NCBI RefSeq assembly: GCF_042100115.1
Contig: NC_091272.1
Location: 2,232,001-2,296,000, forward strand
DNA: 64,000 bases
Direction of reading: 5' to 3'
Source of the DNA: Alternaria dauci
Taxonomy: Eukaryota > Ascomycota > Dothideomycetes > Pleosporales > Pleosporaceae
Below the pieces are notes generated by a model. The model was not told the DNA's origin, ran no database searches, and saw nothing but the letters and a program-made list of their open reading frames with translations. Positions 19,688 through 28,786 of this stretch are shown here, in pieces. Within the stretch, counting starts at the first letter, position 1, and every line of letters begins with the position of its first letter. The position numbers and the translations under genes are program-made.

Positions 19688-20318
19688 ATGGCTTCTTCCA
19701 ACCCTTCCAACTTCGCGAACTTGCCAAAAGATGAGCTGAAGGAGATTGCTGCCAAGGGCGGCCATGCTTCCCACGGCTCTGGCAACACCGACGTAAGCTG
19801 CACCAAATACCTTCACGCTCGTGTACAGTGACTGACGTTTTTCAAGTCTACTTCTACTGGCAGCAGCGGCAATGCTGGCCGTAACCCTGACGGCACCTTC
19901 AAGAAGGGCAGTGAGCTTGCTTCCGAACTGGGTGCACAGGGTGGCCATGCTTCCCATGGTGCTACAGACACTACCTCCAACAGCAGTGAGCCGGGCCGCA
20001 ACCCAGACGGCACCTTCACCAAGGGCTCCGAGGTCGCTAGCAAGGTTCGTTGTGACTGTACGGAATGGATGTAACGCATACACTGACTTTTTATTCTCAC
20101 CTTTGCAGCTGGGCGCTCAAGGCGGACATGCTTCACACGGATCCAACCAGTCCAGTGCTGAGACAGCGAGCAACGACAGCGGAGTAAGTTGCTTTGAGCA
20201 ATCGCTGATGAATTCGCAACTAACTTGTTACTTGTAGCGCAACCCCGACGGCACATTCAAGAAGGGCAGCGAGCTTGCCTCTGAGTTGGGCACACAGGGC
20301 GGGCATGCGTCGCACTAG
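19688..20318 (+). CDS. KGG-repeat, conidiation/stress-type protein
   Basis: Four exons (19688-19792, 19847-20044, 20109-20183, 20238-20318) give a 152 aa hydrophilic protein. It is built of repeats of the form GRNPDGTFKKGSELASELG followed by QGGHASHG, present about three times after an initial AAKGGHASHG unit. This is the KGG/stress-induced motif found in Con-10-like conidiation proteins of fungi and in bacterial Gsi-type stress proteins. It is probably a small, disordered, stress-expressed protein (inference from family). All three introns are in phase 0. Introns 2 and 3 fall within or at the edges of the repeated blocks. Intron 2 (20045-20108) is a diverged introner-like element. Confidence 0.85.
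20045..20108 (+). mobile_element. Introner-like element, copy 5 (64-nt intron, diverged)
   Basis: Starts GTTCGTTGTG (unusual donor), contains CTGTACGGAATGGATGTAAC then GCATACACTGACTT, and ends CTTTGCAG. Same length and order of blocks as the other copies, but more substitutions, suggesting an older insertion. Confidence 0.55.
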
Positions 20319-20522
20319 GAGCAACATGTTCGATGTGCTGTTCGATCTCCCAATGGGCGTTGTACATCAGGGTACTACCACCCAAGGCCATAAGCCTGGC
20401 TGATTACGAGACCATGAACTGAATGCAAAAGGAAATACATGCTTTGATTAATCATTTTATGTAATGTACGACAAGCTAAGCAGGTCAGACTCAAAGTGAC
20501 TCACGGAGCGTTGAGATACTCC

Positions 20523-22776
20523 CTAACCGCTATAGCCCAATGCATCTAGTTCCTTCTTGATCTGCTTCTCGGTGCTGATCTTCTTGACCTGAGTGTCCTC
20601 TAGCTTCTCTCCACCAGCCTGACGCATCTTGAGCTCGTCAATGGCGCGCATTTTCTTCAGCAAACCTCTAATCTTCTTATCCTGAGGGTTGCCGTCACCG
20701 GGGCTGGTGACGGTAAGGTCGGGGGGAGGGCCCTGACTCTCTGTCTGAATCGGAGGAGGAGCCTGAGCCTGCACTGGAGCCTGCTGACGTTGCTGGGCAG
20801 GGTTCTGGCGCTGGCTTCCATCTTGACGGGCCTGGCGGTTTGGGCTGTTACCAAAGTTGCGGTGCTGGCTGGCGCTCCGTCCCTGCTGCTCATATCCGCT
20901 CTTGCTGCGGCTACGCTGGCGACGTTCCGGGCTACGTCCAGCTCCGTTAGATGCGTTGGCGCCGTCGGCCGTAAGCCCAGCAGCCTTGTCAGCGGCTTCG
21001 CGAGCCTTCTTAGCCTCTCGCTTCTTCTTGTTCTTCAAGGCTGCCTTGGAAAGCTCTCCATCGCCATCCTGGGCACCAGTAAGGCTCACGCCACCACCAG
21101 GGGCAGCACCAGGTGGAAGAGCGTCTGCAGCCTCCGCTCCAGGTACCTCACGCCGACGAGGCTTGCCGAACCCATTGGCGAAACCAACATTCGTCGAAGA
21201 GATACCCGTGTTGGAGTAGGCTGCGCCTCCTTCGTCTTCGCGCTTGAAATGTAGGGGAGTGGCGGTTCCGCGCGCTCCGGGAGGGCGGTAGGCACCTGCA
21301 GGCTTCGATGGTGTCTTTTGGGTGCTCAGATAGGCGAGTGCGGACGGGTGTGGTGTGGGGATGGTAGTCAAGGGGTCAGTGAGTGGGTGCATCGAGGTTG
21401 GCTGAGGTCTCCAAACGACGTGATAGAGTTCAGCCATGTCTTCGTTGTACATGAGGCCACCGCTGACGTGGTAGATGCGGATCCCGTTGTCAACTCGAAG
21501 ACGTGGGCTAGTGGTTGCGGTAAGAATATGTTGCCCATCGGGGCTCCACTCGCAATAGGTCGAGTTGGAGGTCTTCACATGGCAGACCTTGGCAAAGTTC
21601 TTCTCCAGATCGTAGATGTCCATATCTCCAGCTAAATTGCCAAAACCAGCAACAATGACAAAGCGTCCGTGTGGGCTGAAAAGAATAGTGTTGCGCGGGC
21701 CTAGGTCGAAGCTGTGTTGTGCTACCGCGCGCTGGTTGAAGATAGTAGTCTTCGCAGGCATGTAGCCATACGTGACACCAAACTCCTTGGAGTTTGGCGA
21801 CCAGGAGACGTCGTGAATAGGGCCCTCCTTGTCTAGCTGAATGCGCGAATCAAAGGTGCCGTTGGCGCTAAGAATGTACATGTTGGTTTCGCCGTAGTAG
21901 CTCTTGTTCGACTTGTCGACCTCGGTCTGCGCTAGGACGATCAAGCTGGTGCCGAGATCGTTCCACTTCAGCTGGACCTTGTCGCCCTTAAAGAAGGTCT
22001 TCTGGGATACGGGTTGGGTAAATTGAGGTACTTGGAAGACCTTGACAGCAGCGGGCATGCCCTTGCGCTCCGGTACAAAAACGGCAACTGAATGGTTCTT
22101 GCCTGGAGCGAGCATCATGTCGGTGACTCCCTCGACACGAAGCTTGTTCCAAGGGTTGCGCAAATCGCTCGACTGGAAGAACTGTACCTCGTTTGTTACA
22201 ACGCGCGCACAATACTTCTCGTCGGACGTGTACTGCAGGTTCCAGCCACTCTGGTTCTTCTGGACGTATTCGCCGATGACCGCCCGCGACCCGTCATCTT
22301 CAGCTTCGTCGGACAGCGTCTTCCAGACCCTGAGGTTCTTGACGGCGTTTCCTTCTTCGTCCTTGGACGGGCGCTGCCATGTTATGAGGTATGTACCGAG
22401 GGGGGAGAAGCCGAGCTCGTAGACGTTCGGTGTAGGGAGTGTGGTAATGACGTGACCGACCGAGGCGTCAATCACCGAAACCTGTTCTGGTGTTGCCCAT
22501 GCGAAGTACTTGCTGTCAGGCGAGTAGCAGCAGCAGCGAAGGTTGCCTTCGGGTCTGATTGGACAAGTTAGCGTCGGGGCTGGAGTCTGAGCTGCGCAAG
22601 AGCTCGTGACATGGCCGAGGCACTCACCGAACGAATCCAGGAAGAGCCTCATACACTGGGGCAGCGTTGAAGAGCCCGATGCCCTTGGCGGAACGGTCTG
22701 TGAATATTGTCAGCGTGCTTACACGGTAGCGATGGCACAGAGCGAGCATACAAGCCAACTGTGTGGGAACAGCCAT
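20523..22776 (-). CDS. Eukaryotic translation initiation factor 2A (eIF2A)
   Basis: Three exons (22776-22752, 22697-22628, 22554-20523) sum to 2127 nt, 708 aa. The N-terminal two thirds form a WD-like beta-propeller: residues 10-35 (RSAKGIGLFNAAPVYEALPG), then CCCYSPDSKYFAWAT, YELGFSPLGTYLITW, DVSWSPNSKEFGVTYGYMP, and NTILFSPHGRFVIVAGFGNL, which is the most diagnostic block of eIF2A. The C-terminal tail is Pro/Gln/Arg-rich and ends with charged helices (KIRGLLKKMRAIDELK). eIF2A can deliver initiator tRNA at non-canonical starts and binds ribosomes; it is distinct from eIF2-alpha. The first coding exon is only 25 nt. Confidence 0.92.
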
Positions 22777-23639
22777 GATAACTAGTCAAAGTCACAGGAA
22801 GTTGTACAAGTGGGCGTGGGGCAAGGTGCTGGTGGTCGCGAAGTCTGGCTCAACTGCTGAGCTCGCTTTTGTGGGTTGGCGATGAGTAAGGCTAAGACAG
22901 GAACACGTCGGGTGTGTGGGTATGGGTTCGAGTGTGACGTAGTTTCTGTAACTTTATAGGCCAAGGGCAGACTTTGGGCGCACGCAGCGGCAACGGGGAG
23001 ATCGTGAAAGGGAAGGAGGAACACGCGTCAGGGAATTGAAGGGTGACCGTGTGACGAGCGTAGGGCGATGGGGAACATGGAGTTGAGAAAGAAAACCGTG
23101 GGCAGGCGCGCTAGTGCTCGGGGAAAATGCGGGCCGCTGGCGTTGGCTGAGTGTGACATCAGCCTCGCCATCACACAGACATGGTCCAACAGCAAGACTG
23201 AATTGGAAAACAGCCGCAAAAGGCCATCGTGTTCCGAGTGCTATTCTTTCACCGGCTTTACTTCTGGCTGCATCGACGTCACTGCAATCTAGACCGATCC
23301 TGTGCCGCCTGCACAGAAGGATTCGAGATTCAATGATCTGCAGCCAGCTTTAGCTGGCCAGTGTCTTGAAATAAGCAACGTCAACCGCACTTTGATAGCA
23401 CCATGCAGATGGATGAATGCCGGCTCGCTTTAGTTCCTGTCGCAAACGTCGGTATGCAAGACCACCAGTACAGTCCCCGCCGGCGCTGCGCAAACAGTGA
23501 GTTGCGCTGATGCGCCAGCATACCATGTCTTATCGTTATCGCATCAGTAGCGCCGCCTCGCAAGCTCCCGAGCTCCATCTCACCTCCACACATCCATCGT
23601 AGCTTCCGTCCACGTCTCTTTGGACGTCGCGCCGCAGAG
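22777..23639. promoter_or_regulatory. Divergent promoter region, eIF2A / ureidoglycolate lyase
   Basis: 863 bases between two divergent starts. Small plus- and minus-strand frames occur but none shows a domain. I see no repeat and no motif I would name with confidence. Confidence 0.5.
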
Positions 23640-24602
23640 ATGCCGACCTCGATGCCCGCCCCCTCGATTCGGATACCAATGGAGCTTCTGACTCCAACCG
23701 CCTTTTCGCAATTCGGTACTGTCATCGAGAACCCAGCGACATCGCCGTCAGCGCAGCTGCCCATCCCCAATCGCATACCACCGCCGGACGCCGTCGCGGC
23801 TAACCAGGGCTCCGCTACCAAGTACCTCAATGTCACACACATGTCGAACCTCTATAGCCTCGCGCCGAGCAAGAAACCTGCCAAGGCGGTGATGAACATG
23901 TTTGTTTGCTCCCCGCGAAACCTCCGGCCACACGAGCCAAGCATGAGCATGCCCAGCTCCTGGGGTGACTTGGACTTGGACGAGGATGAGGAAGGATCCG
24001 AAGACTTCCAAAGGCAGTTGTTGGACGTTTCCATTCTCGAAAGGCATCCCTTCACCACGCAAACATTCATACCCATGGGCCTGTCGCGGCAGGAGAGACA
24101 CACACAGTACCTTGTCATAGTTGCGCCCACTCTACCAGCAAGTGCGTCAAGGCGCCACACGGGCAGGCCGCCGCCATATCCTACACCGCACATTGAACGG
24201 AAGAGAAGTGTCATGGACATCTTTGCGCGAGCGAGACCAAGTCCCTATTCAAACGAAACTGTACCTACTCAGAGCCAGTTCTCGCGACTTCATCCCTCAG
24301 CACGTCCAAAGGGTCCGGGCTTGCCAGACCTCAAGAATCTTCGTGCCTTTGTGGCCAATGGAAGTCAAGCAGTGACATATGGGGCTGGCACATGGCATGC
24401 GCCGATGATCGTAGTCGGAGACCGACCGATTGACTTCGTGGTCGTACAATTTGCAAATGAAGTTGGCAATGAAGACTGTCAAGAGATAGTACTCATGTCG
24501 GACGAAGCCGCTTCAGAGGGTGTTGTAGTCGTTGTCGATACTGATGCATCAGGCGCTGTGCAGGTCAAGGCCGGTGTAGGCTCTGTGAAGGCGATGCTAT
24601 GA
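23640..24602 (+). CDS. DAL3: Ureidoglycolate lyase (ureidoglycolate hydrolase family)
   Basis: Single exon, 320 aa. The N-terminus IPMELLTPTAFSQFGTVIENP and the C-terminal block AVTYGAGTWHAPMIVVGD, then FVVVQFANEVGNEDCQE, are the PF04115 signatures; the His of GTWHAPM is a metal ligand of the cupin barrel. The enzyme splits ureidoglycolate into glyoxylate and urea, the last step of allantoin (purine ring) catabolism. It is longer than bacterial AllA because of two inserts, an acidic one (DLDLDEDEEGSEDF, near residue 115) and a basic/Pro-rich one near 180-230. Purine-catabolism partners are not adjacent; an allantoate-permease-type transporter lies 35 kb away. Confidence 0.88.
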   Translation: MPTSMPAPSIRIPMELLTPTAFSQFGTVIENPATSPSAQLPIPNRIPPPDAVAANQGSATKYLNVTHMSNLYSLAPSKKPAKAVMNMFVCSPRNLRPHEPSMSMPSSWGDLDLDEDEEGSEDFQRQLLDVSILERHPFTTQTFIPMGLSRQERHTQYLVIVAPTLPASASRRHTGRPPPYPTPHIERKRSVMDIFARARPSPYSNETVPTQSQFSRLHPSARPKGPGLPDLKNLRAFVANGSQAVTYGAGTWHAPMIVVGDRPIDFVVVQFANEVGNEDCQEIVLMSDEAASEGVVVVVDTDASGAVQVKAGVGSVKAML

Positions 24603-25015
24603 TGCTGATGGGTAGTGGCATTTCTGTTTCCATGAATTTTGCTGGACTGTTCTGCACTTGTTGCACTTTATCTTGCCTTGTGATGCTTGTGTCAATAGGA
24701 ACTGATAGCCGTTGAAGATCATGGCCACCTTACGAGCCACGACAGTATATGTGAGCAACTAGCCCTCATGTCTCGGGAAACTCCTCGGACCTAACGGGTA
24801 TGTCACGACCAAAGGTCTAGTAGTCCTTGCCGGACGGGTGGCATGGATGGTACAGGTCTCGCTTGTTTTCCCTAAACGATACCGTAGGGCCACCCGGTAT
24901 CCCTGTCTTAGCTCAACTCTCGATGACAGATAGGATAAGCAGATTCTGCTTCGTCTGACACGGTTTCCTCTTGTTCATCACCTATGGACCTCTGTCAATG
25001 TAACCAGAAACAATC
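24603..25015. other. Intergenic with short inverted repeat
   Basis: 413 bases between two plus-strand genes. A GGGTGGC at 24836-24842 and GCCACCC at 24889-24895 form a 7-bp inverted repeat. Otherwise nothing seen; it must include the monooxygenase promoter. Confidence 0.4.
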
Positions 25016-26876
25016 GTGTCACAATTCCCTCTAGTATCCAGACGTACCCCACGCTCTCAAATGGAAGAAGCAGACCTAGTAATCATAGGCGCGGGTATCT
25101 ACGGTCTCACGACTGCTCACACATATCACCGCCTGCACCCCGCAGCCAAAATCCTTATACTCGACTCTACATCCTCCATCGGCGGGCCATGGGCACCACA
25201 CCGCGTTTTCCCAGGTCTCCGGACTAACAATCTGTGGGGCATGTACGAACATCCTGACTTCCCTATGGACGAGAAGACGTTTAGGGTGAAGAGGGGAGAG
25301 CATATACCTGCCACAAGCATGTTTGACTACCTTTGTGCATTCGCAAAATGGGCCGACATAGACCAATTCTTCAGGGGCCAAACAGCTGTCGATGTCATCG
25401 AAAAGGACAAAGATGGGGAAGGTTGGGTACTGCATTGTGCATCGACGGTGCTAGACAAGAAAGGCGTTGACATCAAGGCGAAGAAACTGGTCATCGCGGT
25501 AGGCATTACGAACAAGCCGCTACTACCGCACTATGAAACGTCAACAAAGTTCCGGCCTTTGGTGATTCATACTGTAGACTTCCCGGAACATTACCCGGTC
25601 ATCGCGAAGCCGGGCAAGCATACCGTCATTGTGGGATCTGGAAAGTCTGCGTGGGATGTTGCATACGCATGTGCTGGTCAGCCTTCTGCAACTGCAACCC
25701 TACTTATACGTCCCGATGGCAACGGTCCTGTATGGATGACACCCAGTCACGTCACGCCTTTCGGTCTGTGGCTAGAGAAACTGATTCATACACGCTTCTT
25801 TGGCTTCATGTCTCCTTGCCCATGGGCACCAACTACGGGCATCGAAGGCTGGTTGCGCTCTTTTTTTCATCACACATGGCTCGGAAGAAAAATAGGTAAG
25901 TTATGATTGTATGGAATACATGTGAGAACAACACTAACTATATGTCTCCACATCTGCAGTAGGTGCTTTCTGGAACATGCTTGGGGAAGACGCTATCGCG
26001 CTGAATGAGTTGGATAAGCATCCTGAGACAAAGAAGTTACGGCCATGGAGAAGCGCTTTTGAAGTCGGCAACGCACTATCGATTCATAACTATCCAACCA
26101 GCTTCTTTGAGATGGTCAAAGAAGGGAGAATCAAGGTTATCGTAGACGAGATTGCCAGTCTATCCGGGGAACAACAGGTGATACTCAAGTCGGGCCAAGT
26201 ATTAGAGGCGGATGCAGTCGTGTGCGCAACTGGATGGCAGAAGGGACACACGTTCTGCTTCGAACCTAGAGAGCTGGAGAAGGAGCTGGGCTTGCCAACT
26301 ACACTACCTCCAACACCGGAAGAAGCAGCTCTCATACAGCGGTCGGAAGAGGCTCTATACAACGAGTTCCCTTACCTGAAAGAGAGGGATACAAGTCGTG
26401 TCTACCATCCCGACCACTCCCTTCGCTACGCCCAACAGCCCACTACAGACGCGCAGCCGTACCGGCTGCACCGTTTCATAGTACCACCGAAACCCATGGC
26501 AGATCGCAACATTGCCTTTGCAGGCGCAGTTCACTGTCTTGGCACTTTTCCCAACGCGTACATCCAAAGTATATGGATTACTGCCTACCTTGACGGTGCC
26601 CTGACTATTCCCACCTCGCCCACAAAGGCACTTGAAGAGACGTACCGTAACACACAATATTGTGTGCTACGAGGTGCAATGAGCTATGGACACATCTTGC
26701 CTGACCTAGTCTTTGATACTATGCCTTACTTCGACACGTTACTAAGAGATCTGGGCTTGCAAGAGCGGCGCAAGGGCGGAGGCGTAAGGGAGTGCGTGAG
26801 TAGCTATGGTCCGGAGGACTATCGGGGGTTGCTGGAAGATGTTGAGATAAAGAGGAGAATGGTGAGGGCTTCTTAG
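25016..26876 (+). CDS. Flavin-containing (FAD/NADPH) monooxygenase
   Basis: Two exons (25016-25895, 25960-26876) sum to 1797 nt, 598 aa, or 583 if translation starts at Met16 (25061), which sits directly before the FAD-binding strand and is the more typical start. FAD Rossmann motif: DLVIIGAGIYGL. Second dinucleotide (NADPH) motif: HTVIVGSGKSAWD. An ATGW signature (AVVCATGWQKGH) follows after the splice. The substrate could be an amine, thiol or ketone; the sequence does not tell. No secretion signal. The intron is introner-like copy 6. Confidence 0.87.
25896..25959 (+). mobile_element. Introner-like element, copy 6 (64-nt intron)
   Basis: Starts GTAAGTTATGATTGTATGG, contains AATACATGTGAGAACAACAC then TAACTATATG, and ends ATCTGCAG. 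The first ten bases and the ATACATGTGAGA block are identical and collinear with copy 1 on the opposite strand 18 kb away. Confidence 0.72.
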
Positions 26877-27066
26877 GGGAGTACGGTGTGTCATTACAAG
26901 AGTCAAAAGACTGAGCAAGCGGCTGAGCGCGGTAGCTAGTAGGTAGAAAAGAAGCTCAGTGTATACAATACTCCCGCAATCATAACCGAGTGAACCCAGC
27001 TTAAAGTCGACAGGACTTCACAGCACTCCCACTAGACTCATACAGCCTTGACCACAGCCATCTCAG

Positions 27067-28530
27067 CTAAACCATTCCGCCATCCTTCTCTTGCATTATG
27101 CGTATGACCTAGAGTTGGGAGAGCAAAGTCAGAGTTTGTCTCATATGCAGTTCGTGGTGGAACATTACTTACCATCCAGTGAACCAGATCCCTTGCCGCA
27201 GTCGCATCTTCCAAGCTATCATGACCTTTCTTTCCTTTTGTCTGGATATCAGTGGCAAGATACTTCTTCAGCATGGTCTTCAAAGCCAAGTCGCCTGTGC
27301 CCTTCTTCTTTTTCTTTTTGGGTACAGCCTCGGTGGCAGTAGTTGAGTCCCCCACCACTTGGTTGTTGGTCTTCAAGGGAGAGTCGTGACCTGCAGCCAG
27401 CCCTGTGAGCTCTAGAAGGCGTTCCTCGACATTCTTCGCCGCTGCTTCGTTCTCTTCGTTCTCTCGTGCCTCGATTGCCTTCTTCTCTTGGATGATCTTG
27501 TGCTCCACCACGTATGAGTCTACAACTCGTGTGTGTATCCACCCCAATGCCTTCAGATCGTTATGAACACTGTGTCCTACGAGGACCGTGTCTTGCCCAA
27601 CGAATTTCCAAAGCAGCTTTCTCGCCCCAGACTTTCCCTTCAGCGTAGTCTTCATTCTGACAGCTTCATTCATTTGATCCCAAGTGACACCCGACCACTG
27701 AGTATTGAGATGTAGCATTGCCTGATCAGGCTTTACCAGGTTGTTGATGAGCACCTCGCCGGTGAGGTAGTCGATGGCGCTTAGACGGATAAGCTCAGAG
27801 TCTCCATTTCTAGCTGTGCCCATCTCACAATCGATCGCGACAGCATATCTGATGGACATATCACGATCCGGATCATACCGAGGGGTTTTCTGGAACTGAT
27901 ATAAGCGGTCGAGCTCACCTGGTCGGTATCGGCGCATCTGGTGCATGCTGTACTCGTTACATGGCGTAGCCTTGGAGGCGGGCTCTCCACAACACATCCA
28001 GCGCTAACAAACTTAGTCTCGCAGCTCAAGGTAAGTGTCGGGCTGGAATCACCTTCGTTGCGCGATCCACTACTGCTGAGTGGTAACGGCATGTTACTGA
28101 GGCCGGCTGAACATCGAGTTCCCCATCCTCATAATGTATGAGCATTTTAGGCCTTGTCCTGGGATACATGTCTTCTGAAGTTGTATGATCGTCATGACCG
28201 TGTGGAGCTTTCTTCAAACCCTTTGTGAGCTGTTGTATAGCTACAAGAAAGTTAGAAATGCTCTGAGGATCCATGTGCATATTCCAAATGCCAGCGGTTA
28301 TCCTTACTTTGGTTGCATTTACTGCATCTTCGTTTCTGATGTATTTCTGCATCTGTCAGTCGTTGGAATTTGTAGCCATGTTTTTGCAAGACAGATTTAG
28401 GTTCTAAGAGGCTCTGAAATGTGGTGAGGTAGGCATCGCCGGGCGGTAATTCGAGCGCTGAGGGTGCGGGGCCCTCTGGCGGCTCGGGTGGGGGAGGATA
28501 TGACACTGCATCGGCATAGGGATCTACCAT
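27067..28530 (-). CDS. REX3: RNA exonuclease, DEDDh family (Rex3-like)
   Basis: Four exons (28530-28308, 28240-28053, 28003-27173, 27108-27067) sum to 1284 nt, 427 aa. N-terminal region has a CSKC pair and a Cys/His cluster (CRYH, then CCGE, CNEYSMH), likely zinc-binding. The 3'-5' exonuclease core shows all four acidic/His positions: AIDCEMG (Asp195, Glu197), GHSVHNDLKAL (Asp), and HDSLEDATAARDL (general-base His, last Asp). The core is split by a KKKKKK-containing insert. Family members trim 3' ends of structured RNAs such as 5S rRNA, RNase P/MRP RNA and U5. The last intron (27109-27172) is introner-like and shifts the C-terminus to VIRIMQEKDGGMV; the unspliced frame would instead end at 27038. 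Confidence 0.87.
27109..27172 (-). mobile_element. Introner-like element, copy 7 (64-nt intron)
   Basis: Last intron of the exonuclease gene. Sense sequence starts GTAAGTAATG, contains CACGAACTGCATATGAGACA then AACTCTGACTTTG, and ends AACTCTAG. The ACGAACTGCA block is shared with copy 2 in the P450. Confidence 0.72.
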
Positions 28531-28786
28531 AGTGCTAGAGGGTGATGCTTGTCTCCGATCACGGTGTCTGTGGGGTCTGCAATGTGTGCAAGCTCACGTG
28601 GTGATGGTGACAACAAAGGGTTCACGTGATGACAAAGTGGGGGTGACGCGGCGCGTTGACTGGGGTAACTGCGCTAGAGTCGCGTCGCAGTCGCGTATTA
28701 GCGCAGCTGCTCGCCACTTGGAACTGCCACTAGTAGACCCCGCAAGGCTAGGAATATACGAACACTGTGTTCATTTAATCTCACAT
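28531..28786 (-). promoter_or_regulatory. Promoter region of the exonuclease gene with paired CACGTG boxes
   Basis: CACGTG occurs at 28595-28600 and 28623-28628, 28 bp apart, just upstream of the exonuclease start and downstream of the GCNA-like gene stop. The spacing nearly matches the pair in the UDG promoter (27 bp). Regulatory meaning is inference. Confidence 0.4.
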
